Assembly: GCA_936450465.1 (NCBI GenBank)
Contig: CAKZFU010000096.1
Span: 25,439-89,438 of the forward strand
Source: Gibbula magus
Taxonomy: Eukaryota; Mollusca; Gastropoda; Trochida; Trochidae
Length of the DNA: 64,000 bases
Reading direction: 5' to 3'
A model generated the notes under the pieces. The model was not told where the DNA came from, made no database searches, and worked only from the letters and a program-made list of their open reading frames with translations. Within the stretch, counting starts at the first letter, position 1. Each line of letters starts with the position of its first letter. This document shows, piece by piece, positions 24,665 through 37,356 of the stretch. The position numbers were made by a program, and so were the translations under genes.

Positions 24665-27600
24665 CGGCACGGTTTGCCCATAAGACGGTCACCGATTCCA
24701 AAAGTGAACGCGTCTATGCGACCGACAGGATGAGACCTTCCATAGGAGACCATCAAAAGTTGTCTAGGCCAAAGTCACCTTTTGGCCCATTTTTGGGCAT
24801 GAGCTTAACGGCACGGGTTGCCGATAAGACGGCAACCGATTCCAAAAGTGAATGCGTCTATGCGACCGGCAGGATGTGAGCTTCCATAGGAGACCATCAA
24901 AAGTTGTCTAGGCCAAAGTGACTTTTGGCCCAAAATTGGGCCTACAGGAATGACTATAACGGCACGGTTTGCCCATAAGACGGTCACCGATTCCAAAAGT
25001 GAACGCGTCTATGCGACCGACAGGATGAGACCTTCCATAGGAGACCATCAAAAGTTGTCTAGGCCAAAGTCACCTTTTGGCCCATTTTTGGGCATGAGCT
25101 TAACGGCACGGGTTGCCGATAAGACGGCAACCGATTCCAAAAGTGAATGCGTCTATGCGACCGGCAGGATGTGAGCTTCCATAGGAGACCATCAAAAGTT
25201 GTCTAGGCCAAAGTGACTTTTGGCCCAAAATTGGGCCTACAGGAATGACTATAACGGCACGGTTTGCCCATAAGACGGTCACCGATTCCAAAAGTGAACG
25301 CGTCTATGCGACCGACAGGATGAGACCTTCCATAGGAGACCATCAAAAGTTGTCTAGGCCAAAGTCACCTTTTGGCCCATTTTTGGGCATGAGCTTAACG
25401 GCACGGGTTGCCGATAAGACGGCAACCGATTCCAAAAGTGAATGCGTCTATGCGACCGGCAGGATGTGAGCTTCCATAGGAGACCATCAAAAGTTGTCTA
25501 GGCCAAAGTGACTTTTGGCCCAAAATTGGGCCTACAGGAATGACTATAACGGCACGGTTTGCCCATAAGACGGTCACCGATTCCAAAAGTGAACGCGTCT
25601 ATGCGACCGACAGGATGAGACCTTCCATAGGAGACCATCAAAAGTTGTCTAGGCCAAAGTCACCTTTTGGCCCATTTTTGGGCATGAGCTTAACGGCACG
25701 GGTTGCCGATAAGACGGCAACCGATTCCAAAAGTGAATGCGTCTATGCGACCGGCAGGATGTGAGCTTCCATAGGAGACCATCAAAAGTTGTCTAGGCCA
25801 AAGTGACTTTTGGCCCAAAATTGGGCCTACAGGAATGACTATAACGGCACGGTTTGCCCATAAGACGGTCACCGATTCCAAAAGTGAACGCGTCTATACG
25901 ACCGACAGGATGAGACCTTCCATAGGAGACCATCAAAAGTTGTCTAGGCCAAAGTCACCTTTAGGCCCATTTTTGGGCATGAGCTTAACGGCACGGGTTG
26001 CCGATAAGACGGCAACCGATTCCAAAAGTGAATGCGTCTATGCGACCGGCAGGATGTGAGCTTCCATAGGAGACCATCAAAAGTTGTCTAGGCCAAAGTG
26101 ACTTTTGGCCCAAAATTGGGCCTACAGGAATGACTATAACGGCACGGTTTGCCCATAAGACGGTCACCGATTCCAAAAGTGAACGCGTCGATGCGACCGA
26201 CAGGATGAGACCTTCCATAGGAGACCATCAAAAGTTGTCTAGGCCAAAGTCACCTTTTGGCCCATTTTTGGGCATGAGCTTAACGGCACGGGTTGCCGAT
26301 AAGACGGCAACCGATTCCAAAAGTGAATGCGTCTATGCGACCGGCAGGATGTGAGCTTCCATAGGAGACCATCAAAAGTTGTCTAGGCCAAAGTGACTTT
26401 TGGCCCAAAATTGGGCCTACAGGAATGACTATAACGGCACGGTTTGCCCATAAGACGGTCACAGATTCCAAAAGTGAACGCGTCTATGCGACCGACAGGA
26501 TGAGACCTTCCATAGGAGACCATCAAAAGTTGTCTAGGCCAAAGTCACCTTTTGGCCCATTTTTGGGCATGAGCTTAACGGCACGGGTTGCCGATAAGAC
26601 GGCAACCGATTCCAAAAGTGAATGCGTCTATGCGACCGGCAGGATGTGAGCTTCCATAGGAGACCATCAAAAGTTGTCTAGGCCAAAGTGACTTTTGGCC
26701 CAAAATTGGGCCTACAGGAATGACTATAACGGCACGGTTTGCCCATAAGACGGTCACCGATTCCAAAAGTGAACGCGTCTATGCGACCGACAGGATGAGA
26801 CCTTCCATAGGAGACCATCAAAAGTTGTCTAGGCCAAAGTCACCTTTTGGCCCATTTTTGGGCATGAGTTTAACGGCACGGGTTGCCGATAAGACGGCAA
26901 CCGATTCCAAAAGTGAATGCGTCTATGCGACCGGCAGGATGTGAGCTTCCATAGGAGACCATCAAAAGTTGTCTAGGCCAAAGTGACTTTTGGCCCAAAA
27001 TTGGGCCTACAGGAATGACTATAACGGCACGGTTTGCCCATAAGACGGTCACCGATTCCAAAAGTGAACGCGTCTATACGACCGACAGGATGAGACCTTC
27101 CATAGGAGACCATCAAAAGTTGTCTAGGCCAAAGTCACCTTTTGGCCCATTTTTGGGCATGAGCTTAACGGCACGGGTTGCCGATAAGACGGCAACCGAT
27201 TCCAAAAGTGAATGCGTCTATGCGACCGGCAGGATGTGAGCTTCCATAGGAGACCATCAAAAGTTGTCTAGGCCAAAGTGACTTTTGGCCCAAAATTGGG
27301 CCTACAGGAATGACTATAACGGCACGGTTTGCCCATAAGACGGTCACCGATTCCAAAAGTGAACGCGTCTATGCGACCGACAGGATGAGACCTTCCATAG
27401 GAGACCATCAAAAGTTGTCTAGGCCAAAGTCACCTTTTGGCCCATTTTTGGGCATGAGCTTAACGGCACGGGTTGCCGATAAGACGGCAACCGATTCCAA
27501 AAGTGAATGCGTCTATGCGACCGGCAGGATGTGAGCTTCCATAGGAGACCATCAAAAGTTGTCTAGGCCAAAGTGACTTTTGGCCCAAAATTGGGCCTAC

Positions 27601-29227
27601 AGGAATGACTATAACGGCACGGTTTGCCCATAAGACGGTCACCGATTCCAAAAGTGAACGCGTCTATGCGACCGACAGGATGAGACCTTCCATAGGAGAC
27701 CATCAAAAGTTGTCTAGGCCAAAGTCACCTTTTGGCCCATTTTTGGGCATGAGCTTAACGGCACGGGTTGCCGATAAGACGGCAACCGATTCCAAAAGTG
27801 AATGCGTCTATGCGACCGGCAGGATGTGAGCTTCCATAGGAGACCATCAAAAGTTGTCTAGGCCAAAGTGACTTTTGGCCCAAAATTGGGCCTACAGGAA
27901 TGACTATAACGGCACGGTTTGCCCATAAGACGGTCACCGATTCCAAAAGTGAACGCGTCTATGCGACCGACAGGATGAGACCTTCCATAGGAGACCATCA
28001 AAAGTTGTCTAGGCCAAAGTCACCTTTTGGCCCATTTTTGGGCATGAGCTTAACGGCACGGGTTGCCGATAAGACGGCAACCGATTCCAAAAGTGAATGC
28101 GTCTATGCGACCGGCAGGATGTGAGCTTCCATAGGAGACCATCAAAAGTTGTCTAGGCCAAAGTGACTTTTGGCCCAAAATTGGGCCTACAGGAATGACT
28201 ATAACGGCACGGTTTGCCCATAAGACGGTCACCGATTCCAAAAGTGAACGCGTCTATGCGACCGACAGGATGAGACCTTCCATAGGAGACCATCAAAAGT
28301 TGTCTAGGCCAAAGTCACCTTTTGGCCCATTTTTGGGCATGAGCTTAACGGCACGGGTTGCCGATAAGACGGCAACCGATTCCAAAAGTGAATGCGTCTA
28401 TGCGACCGGCAGGATGTGAGCTTCCATAGGAGACCATCAAAAGTTGTCTAGGCCAAAGTGACTTTTGGCCCAAAATTGGGCCTACAGGAATGACTATAAC
28501 GGCACGGTTTGCCCATAAGACGGTCACCGATTCCAAAAGTGAACGCGTCTATGCGACCGACAGGATGAGACCTTCCATAGGAGACCATCAAAAGTTGTCT
28601 AGGCCAAAGTCACCTTTTGGCCCATTTTTGGGCATGAGCTTAACGGCACGGGTTGCCGATAAGACGGCAACCGATTCCAAAAGTGAATGCGTCTATGCGA
28701 CCGGCAGGATGTGAGCTTCCATAGGAGACCATCAAAAGTTGTCTAGGCCAAAGTGACTTTTGGCCCAAAATTGGGCCTACAGGAATGACTATAACGGCAC
28801 GGTTTGCCCATAAGACGGTCACCGATTCCAAAAGTGAACGCGTCTATACGACCGACAGGATGAGACCTTCCATAGGAGACCATCAAAAGTTGTCTAGGCC
28901 AAAGTCACCTTTTGGCCCATTTTTGGGCATGAGCTTAACGGCACGGGTTGCCGATAAGACGGCAACCGATTCCAAAAGTGAATGCGTCTATGCGACCGGC
29001 AGGATGTGAGCTTCCATAGGAGACCATCAAAAGTTGTCTAGGCCAAAGTGACTTTTGGCCCAAAATTGGGCCTACAGGAATGACTATAACGGCACGGTTT
29101 GCCCATAAGACGGTCACCGATTCCAAAAGTGAACGCGTCTATGCGACCGACAGGATGAGACCTTCCATAGGAGACCATCAAAAGTTGTCTAGGCCAAAGT
29201 CACCTTTTGGCCCATTTTTGGGCATGA

Positions 29228-31432
29228 ACTTAACGGCACGGGTTGCCGATAAGACGGCAACCGATTCCAAAAGTGAATGCGTCTATGCGACCGGCAGGAT
29301 GTGAGCTTCCATAGGAGACCATCAAAAGTTGTCTAGGCCAAAGTGACTTTTGGCCCAAAATTGGGCCTACAGGAATGACTATAACGGCACGGTTTGCCCA
29401 TAAGACGGTCACCGATTCCAAAAGTGAACGCGTCTATGCGACCGACAGGATGAGACCTTCCATAGGAGACCATCAAAAGTTGTCTAGGAAAAAGTCACCT
29501 TTTGGCCCATTTTTGGGCATGAGCTTAACGGCACGGGTTGCCGATAAGACAGCAACCGATTCCAAAAGTGAATGCGTCTATGCGACCGGCAGGATGTGAG
29601 CTTCCATAGGAGACCATCAAAAGTTGTCTAGGCCAAAGTGACTTTTGGCCCAAAATTGGGCCTACAGGAATGACTATAACGGCACGGTTTGCCCATAAGA
29701 CGGTCACCGATTCCAAAAGTGAACGCGTCTATGCGACCGACAGGATGAGACCTTCCATAGGAGACCATCAAAAGTTGTCTAGGCCAAAGTCACCTTTTGG
29801 CCCATTTTTGGGCATGAGCTTAACGGCACGGGTTGCCGATAAGACGGCAACCGATTCCAAAAGTGAATGCGTCTATGCGACCGGCAGGATGTGAGCTTCC
29901 ATAGGAGACCATCAAAAGTTGTCTAGGCCAAAGTGACTTTTGGCCCAAAATTGGGCCTACAGGAATGACTATAACGGCACGGTTTGCCCATAAGACGGTC
30001 ACCGATTCCAAAAGTGAACGCGTCTATGCGACCGACAGGATGAGACCTTCCATAGGAGACCATCAAAAGTTGTCTAGGCCAAAGTCACCTTTTGGCCCAT
30101 TTTTGGGCATGAGCTTAACGGCACGGGTTGCCGATAAGACGGCAACCGATTCCAAAAGTGAATGCGTCTATGCGACCGGCAGGATGTGAGCTTCCATAGG
30201 AGACCATCAAAAGTTGTCTAGGCCAAAGTGACTTTTGGCCCAAAATTGGGCCTACAGGAATGACTATAACGGCACGGTTTGCCCATAAGACGGTCACCGA
30301 TTCCAAAAGTGAACGCGTCTATGCGACCGACAGGATGAGACCTTCCATAGGAGACCATCAAAAGTTGTCTAGGCCAAAGTCACCTTTTGGCCCATTTTTG
30401 GGCATGAACTTAACGGCACGGGTTGCCGATAAGACGGCAACCGATTCCAAAAGTGAATGCGTCTATGCGACCGGCAGGATGTGAGCTTCCATAGGAGACC
30501 ATCAAAAGTTGTCTAGGCCAAAGTGACTTTTGGCCCAAAATTGGGCCTACAGGAATGACTATAACGGCACGGTTTGCCCATAAGACGGTCACCGATTCCA
30601 AAAGTGAACGCGTCTATGCGACCGACAGGATGAGACCTTCCATAGGAGACCATCAAAAGTTGTCTAGGCCAAAGTCACCTTTTGGCCCATTTTTGGGCAT
30701 GAGCTTAACGGCACGGGTTGCCGATAAGACAGCAACCGATTCCAAAAGTGAATGCGTCTATGCGACCGGCAGGATGTGAGCTTCCATAGGAGACCATCAA
30801 AAGTTGTCTAGGCCAAAGTGACTTTTGGCCCAAAATTGGGCCTACAGGAATGACTATAACGGCACGGTTTGCCCATAAGACGGTCACCGATTCCAAAAGT
30901 GAACGCGTCTATGCGACCGACAGGATGAGACCTTCCATAGGAGACCATCAAAAGTTGTCTAGGCCAAAGTCACCTTTTGGCCCATTTTTGGGCATGAGCT
31001 TAACGGCACGGGTTGCCGATAAGACGGCAACCGATTCCAAAAGTGAATGCGTCTATGCGACCGGCAGGATGTGAGCTTCAATAGGAGACCATCAAAAGTT
31101 GTCTAGGCCAAAGTGACTTTTGGCCCAAAATTGGGCCTACAGGAATGACTATAACGGCACGGTTTGCCCATAAGACGGTCACCGATTCCAAAAGTGAACG
31201 CGTCTATGCGACCGACAGGATGAGACCTTCCATAGGAGACCATCAAAAGTTGTCTAGGCCAAAGTCACCTTTTGGCCCATTTTGGGCCTACAGGAATGAC
31301 TATAACGGCACGGTTTGCCCATAAGACGGTCACCGATTCCAAAAGTGAACGCGTCTATGCGACCGACAGGATGAGACCTTCCATAGGAAACCATCAAAAG
31401 TTGTCTAGGCCAAAGTCACCTTTTGGCCCATA
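29228..31432 (+). repeat. Segmental duplication, copy 1 (offset 4,576 bp)
   Basis: A series of private variants recurs at exactly +4,576 bp. They are ATGAACTT at 29228/33804, TAGGAAAAAG at 29489/34065, AGACAGC at 29551/34127, CTTCAATAGG at 31080/35656, the hybrid monomer 31155-31305, AGGAAACC at 31389/35965, and CCATATTTGG at 31432/36008. Markers at 28848 and 31949 (CTATACG) are not shared. The duplicated tract is therefore at least 2.2 kb and at most about 3.1 kb. Confidence 0.92.
31155..31305 (+). repeat. A-head/B-tail hybrid with crossover in the GGCCCA tract (151 bp)
   Basis: It reads GTCACCTTTTGGCCCATTTTGGGCCTACAGG: A-type through GGCCCATTTT, then the B-type GGGCCTACAGG. The crossover lies in the tail palindrome, near but not identical to the one at 20376. 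Two A-head monomers are consecutive here. It is carried in the 4,576-bp duplication and reappears at 35731-35881. Confidence 0.9.
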
Positions 31433-33803
31433 TTTGGGCATGAGCTTAACGGCACGGGTTGCCGATAAGACGGCAACCGATTCCAAAAGTGAATGCGTCT
31501 ATGCGACCGGCAGGATGTGAGCTTCCATAGGAGACCATCAAAAGTTGTCTAGGCCAAAGTGACTTTTGGCCCAAAATTGGGCCTACAGGAATGACTATAA
31601 CGGCACGGTTTGCCCATAAGACGGTCACCGATTCCAAAAGTGAACGCGTCTATGCGACCGACAGGATGAGACCTTCCATAGGAGACCATCAAAAGTTGTC
31701 TAGGCCAAAGTCACCTTTTGGCCCATTTTTGGGCATGAGCTTAACGGCACGGGTTGCCGATAAGACGGCAACCGATTCCAAAAGTGAATGCGTCTATGCG
31801 ACCGGCAGGATGTGAGCTTCCATAGGAGACCATCAAAAGTTGTCTAGGCCAAAGTGACTTTTGGCCCAAAATTGGGCCTACAGGAATGACTATAACGGCA
31901 CGGTTTGCCCATAAGACGGTCACCGATTCCAAAAGTGAACGCGTCTATACGACCGACAGGATGAGACCTTCCATAGGAGACCATCAAAAGTTGTCTAGGC
32001 CAAAGTCACCTTTTGGCCCATTTTTGGGCATGAGCTTAACGGCACGGGTTGCCGATAAGACGGCAACCGATTCCAAAAGTGAATGCGTCTATGCGACCGG
32101 CAGGATGTGAGCTTCCATAGGAGACCATCAAAAGTTGTCTAGGCCAAAGTGACTTTTGGCCCAAAATTGGGCCTACAGGAATGACTATAACGGCACGGTT
32201 TGCCCATAAGACGGTCACCGATTCCAAAAGTGAACGCGTCTATGCGACCGACAGGATGAGACCTTCCATAGGAGACCATCAAAAGTTGTCTAGGCCAAAG
32301 TCACCTTTTGGCCCATTTTTGGGCATGAGCTTAACGGCACGGGTTGCCGATAAGACGGCAACCGATTCCAAAAGTGAATGCGTCTATGCGACCGGCAGGA
32401 TGTGAGCTTCCATAGGAGACCATCAAAAGTTGTCTAGGCCAAAGTGACTTTTGGCCCAAAATTGGGCCTACAGGAATGACTATAACGGCACGGTTTGCCC
32501 ATAAGACGGTCACCGATTCCAAAAGTGAACGCGTCTATACGACCGACAGGATGAGACCTTCCATAGGAGACCATCAAAAGTTGTCTAGGCCAAAGTCACC
32601 TTTTGGCCCATTTTTGGGCATGAGCTTAACGGCACGGGTTGCCGATAAGACGGCAACCGATTCCAAAAGTGAATGCGTCTATGCGACCGGCAGGATGTGA
32701 GCTTCCATAGGAGACCATCAAAAGTTGTCTAGGCCAAAGTGACTTTTGGCCCAAAATTGGGCCTACAGGAATGACTATAACGGCACGGTTTGCCCATAAG
32801 ACGGTCACCGATTCCAAAAGTGAACGCGTCTATGCGACCGACAGGATGAGACCTTCCATAGGAGACCATCAAAAGTTGTCTAGGCCAAAGTCACCTTTTG
32901 GCCCATTTTTGGGCATGAGCTTAACGGCACGGGTTGCCGATAAGACGGCAACCGATTCCAAAAGTGAATGCGTCTATGCGACCGGCAGGATGTGAGCTTC
33001 CATAGGAGACCATCAAAAGTTGTCTAGGCCAAAGTGACTTTTGGCCCAAAATTGGGCCTACAGGAATGACTATAACGGCACGGTTTGCCCATAAGACGGT
33101 CACCGATTCCAAAAGTGAACGCGTCTATGCGACCGACAGGATGAGACCTTCCATAGGAGACCATCAAAAGTTGTCTAGGCCAAAGTCACCTTTTGGCCCA
33201 TTTTTGGGCATGAGCTTAACGGCACGGGTTGCCGATAAGACGGCAACCGATTCCAAAAGTGAATGCGTCTATGCGACCGGCAGGATGTGAGCTTCCATAG
33301 GAGACCATCAAAAGTTGTCTAGGCCAAAGTGACTTTTGGCCCAAAATTGGGCCTACAGGAATGACTATAACGGCACGGTTTGCCCATAAGACGGTCACCG
33401 ATTCCAAAAGTGAACGCGTCTATGCGACCGACAGGATGAGACCTTCCATAGGAGACCATCAAAAGTTGTCTAGGCCAAAGTCACCTTTTGGCCCATTTTT
33501 GGGCATGAGCTTAACGGCACGGGTTGCCGATAAGACGGCAACCGATTCCAAAAGTGAATGCGTCTATGCGACCGGCAGGATGTGAGCTTCCATAGGAGAC
33601 CATCAAAAGTTGTCTAGGCCAAAGTGACTTTTGGCCCAAAATTGGGCCTACAGGAATGACTATAACGGCACGGTTTGCCCATAAGACGGTCACCGATTCC
33701 AAAAGTGAACGCGTCTATGCGACCGACAGGATGAGACCTTCCATAGGAGACCATCAAAAGTTGTCTAGGCCAAAGTCACCTTTTGGCCCATTTTTGGGCA
33801 TGA

Positions 33804-36008
33804 ACTTAACGGCACGGGTTGCCGATAAGACGGCAACCGATTCCAAAAGTGAATGCGTCTATGCGACCGGCAGGATGTGAGCTTCCATAGGAGACCATCA
33901 AAAGTTGTCTAGGCCAAAGTGACTTTTGGCCCAAAATTGGGCCTACAGGAATGACTATAACGGCACGGTTTGCCCATAAGACGGTCACCGATTCCAAAAG
34001 TGAACGCGTCTATGCGACCGACAGGATGAGACCTTCCATAGGAGACCATCAAAAGTTGTCTAGGAAAAAGTCACCTTTTGGCCCATTTTTGGGCATGAGC
34101 TTAACGGCACGGGTTGCCGATAAGACAGCAACCGATTCCAAAAGTGAATGCGTCTATGCGACCGGCAGGATGTGAGCTTCCATAGGAGACCATCAAAAGT
34201 TGTCTAGGCCAAAGTGACTTTTGGCCCAAAATTGGGCCTACAGGAATGACTATAACGGCACGGTTTGCCCATAAGACGGTCACCGATTCCAAAAGTGAAC
34301 GCGTCTATGCGACCGACAGGATGAGACCTTCCATAGGAGACCATCAAAAGTTGTCTAGGCCAAAGTCACCTTTTGGCCCATTTTTGGGCATGAGCTTAAC
34401 GGCACGGGTTGCCGATAAGACGGCAACCGATTCCAAAAGTGAATGCGTCTATGCGACCGGCAGGATGTGAGCTTCCATAGGAGACCATCAAAAGTTGTCT
34501 AGGCCAAAGTGACTTTTGGCCCAAAATTGGGCCTACAGGAATGACTATAACGGCACGGTTTGCCCATAAGACGGTCACCGATTCCAAAAGTGAACGCGTC
34601 TATGCGACCGACAGGATGAGACCTTCCATAGGAGACCATCAAAAGTTGTCTAGGCCAAAGTCACCTTTTGGCCCATTTTTGGGCATGAGCTTAACGGCAC
34701 GGGTTGCCGATAAGACGGCAACCGATTCCAAAAGTGAATGCGTCTATGCGACCGGCAGGATGTGAGCTTCCATAGGAGACCATCAAAAGTTGTCTAGGCC
34801 AAAGTGACTTTTGGCCCAAAATTGGGCCTACAGGAATGACTATAACGGCACGGTTTGCCCATAAGACGGTCACCGATTCCAAAAGTGAACGCGTCTATGC
34901 GACCGACAGGATGAGACCTTCCATAGGAGACCATCAAAAGTTGTCTAGGCCAAAGTCACCTTTTGGCCCATTTTTGGGCATGAACTTAACGGCACGGGTT
35001 GCCGATAAGACGGCAACCGATTCCAAAAGTGAATGCGTCTATGCGACCGGCAGGATGTGAGCTTCCATAGGAGACCATCAAAAGTTGTCTAGGCCAAAGT
35101 GACTTTTGGCCCAAAATTGGGCCTACAGGAATGACTATAACGGCACGGTTTGCCCATAAGACGGTCACCGATTCCAAAAGTGAACGCGTCTATGCGACCG
35201 ACAGGATGAGACCTTCCATAGGAGACCATCAAAAGTTGTCTAGGCCAAAGTCACCTTTTGGCCCATTTTTGGGCATGAGCCTTACGGCACGGGTTGCCGA
35301 TAAGACAGCAACCGATTCCAAAAGTGAATGCGTCTATGCGACCGGCAGGATGTGAGCTTCCATAGGAGACCATCAAAAGTTGTCTAGGCCAAAGTGACTT
35401 TTGGCCCAAAATTGGGCCTACAGGAATGACTATAACGGCACGGTTTGCCCATAAGACGGTCACCGATTCCAAAAGTGAACGCGTCTATGCGACCGACAGG
35501 ATGAGACCTTCCATAGGAGACCATCAAAAGTTGTCTAGGCCAAAGTCACCTTTTGGCCCATTTTTGGGCATGAGCTTAACGGCACGGGTTGCCGATAAGA
35601 CGGCAACCGATTCCAAAAGTGAATGCGTCTATGCGACCGGCAGGATGTGAGCTTCAATAGGAGACCATCAAAAGTTGTCTAGGCCAAAGTGACTTTTGGC
35701 CCAAAATTGGGCCTACAGGAATGACTATAACGGCACGGTTTGCCCATAAGACGGTCACCGATTCCAAAAGTGAACGCGTCTATGCGACCGACAGGATGAG
35801 ACCTTCCATAGGAGACCATCAAAAGTTGTCTAGGCCAAAGTCACCTTTTGGCCCATTTTGGGCCTACAGGAATGACTATAACGGCACGGTTTGCCCATAA
35901 GACGGTCACCGATTCCAAAAGTGAACGCGTCTATGCGACCGACAGGATGAGACCTTCCATAGGAAACCATCAAAAGTTGTCTAGGCCAAAGTCACCTTTT
36001 GGCCCATA
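33804..36008 (+). repeat. Segmental duplication, copy 2 (offset 4,576 bp)
   Basis: Second copy of 29228-31432 with all seven markers in the same order. Changes found only here include CCTTACGGC for CTTAACGGC near 35,281. Just past the last shared marker, copy 2 has CCCAAATTTGGG near 36,151 where the counterpart near 31,576 is normal; this may be a private change or lie outside the copied tract. The first base changes since duplication are thus few across 2.2 kb, implying a recent event. Confidence 0.92.
35731..35881 (+). repeat. Second copy of the 31155 hybrid monomer (151 bp)
   Basis: Same A-head with GGCCCATTTTGGGCC crossover as the monomer at 31155. The distance is 4,576 bp, showing that the hybrid existed before the segmental duplication. 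Confidence 0.9.
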
Positions 36009-37061
36009 TTTGGGCATGAGCTTAACGGCACGGGTTGCCGATAAGACGGCAACCGATTCCAAAAGTGAATGCGTCTATGCGACCGGCAGGATGTGAGCTT
36101 CCATAGGAGACCATCAAAAGTTGTCTAGGCCAAAGTGACTTTTGGCCCAAATTTGGGCCTACAGGAATGACTATAACGGCACGGTTTGCCCATAAGACGG
36201 TCACCGATTCCAAAAGTGAACGCGTCTATGCGACCGACAGGATGAGACCTTCCATAGGAGACCATCAAAAGTTGTCTAGGCCAAAGTCACCTTTTGGCCC
36301 ATTTTTGGGCATGAGCTTAACGGCACGGGTTGCCGATAAGACGGCAACCGATTCCAAAAGTGAATGCGTCTATGCGACCGGCAGGATGTGAGCTTCCATA
36401 GGAGACCATCAAAAGTTGTCTAGGCCAAAGTGACTTTTGGCCCAAAATTGGGCCTACAGGAATGACTATAACGGCACGGTTTGCCCATAAGACGGTCACC
36501 GATTCCAAAAGTGAACGCGTCTATGCAACCGACAGGATGAGACCTTCCATAGGAGACCATCAAAAGTTGTCTAGGCCAAAGTCACCTTTTGGCCCATTTT
36601 TGGGCATGAGCTTAACGGCACGGGTTGCCGATAAGATGGCAACCGATTCCAAAAGTGAATGCGTCTATGCGACCGGCAGGATGTGAGCTTCCATAGGAGA
36701 CCATCAAAAGTTGTCTAGGCCAAAGTGACTTTTGGCCCAAAATTGGGCCTACAGGAATGACTATAACGGCACGGTTTGCCCATAAGACGGTCACCGATTC
36801 CAAAAGTGAACGCGTCTATGCGACCGACAGGATGAGACCTTCCATAGGAGACCATCAAAAGTTGTCTAGGCCAAAGTCACCTTTTGGCCCATTTTTGGGC
36901 ATGAGCTTAACGGCACGGGTTGCCGATAAGACGGCAACCGATTCCAAAAGTGAATGCGTCTATGCGACCGGCAGGATGTGAGCTTCCATAGGAGACCATC
37001 AAAAGTTGTCTAGGCCAAAGTGACTTTTGGCCCAAAATTGGGCCTACAGGAATGACTATAA

Positions 37062-37205
37062 CGGCACGGTTTGCCCATAAGACGGTCACCGATTCCAAAA
37101 GTGAACGCGTCTATGCGACCGACAGGATGAGACCTTCCATAGGAGACCATCAAAAGTTGTCTAGGCCAAAGTCACCTTTTGGCCCATTTTTGGGCATGAC
37201 TATAA
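37062..37205 (+). repeat. S1-to-S2 junction monomer (recombinant, 144 bp)
   Basis: The head is S1 A (TTTGCCC, AACGCGTC, GATGAGACC, last diagnostic base near 37,134) and the tail is S2 (GGGCATGACTATAA, first diagnostic base at 37,200). From the next monomer onward all repeats are S2: GGTCACC, CAGCATGTGAGC and no AACGCGT. The boundary is therefore a homologous crossover inside 37,135-37,199, not an insertion or unique spacer. Confidence 0.92.
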
Positions 37206-37356
37206 CGGCACGGGTTGCCGATAAGACGGTCACCGATTCCAAAAGTGAATGCGTCTATGCGACCGGCAGCATGTGAGCTTCCATAGGAGACCATCAAAAG
37301 TTGTCTAGGCCAAAGTGACTTTTGGCCCAAAATTGGGCCTACAGGAATGACTATAA

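Larger units (their letters stand above)
1..37205 (+). repeat. Satellite subfamily S1, 295-bp dimeric higher-order array
   Basis: Direct reading shows a strict 295-bp period from the first base. Each dimer is monomer A (144 bp) followed by monomer B (151 bp). A is marked by a head with TTTGCCCATAAG, by AACGCGTC and by GGATGAGACC, and ends GGGCATGAGCTTAA. B is marked by GGGTTGCCGATAAG, AATGCGTC and GGATGTGAGC, and ends CCTACAGGAATGACTATAA. The first ~105 bp of A and B differ at about eight positions, while the tails differ by several indels. Dimers are almost identical to one another, and many between about 7.8 and 13.4 kb show no difference I can see. About 125 dimers are present. No gene or unique spacer interrupts the array. 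Such homogenised higher-order structure is typical of eukaryotic centromeric or heterochromatic satellites, so that role is inferred. The left end is cut by the window edge. Confidence 0.97.

Noticed and set aside
27015..32700. CTATACG variants at 25.9, 27.1, 28.8, 31.9 and 32.5 kb as one duplicated series
   Set aside because: Spacings (1,180, 1,770, 3,101 and 590 bp) fit no single block copy, and neighbouring markers are not shared. Gene conversion or repeated mutation at a CpG is as likely.
1..37205. CRISPR array
   Set aside because: The whole 295-bp unit is repeated. There are no short repeats separated by unique spacers and no cas genes.
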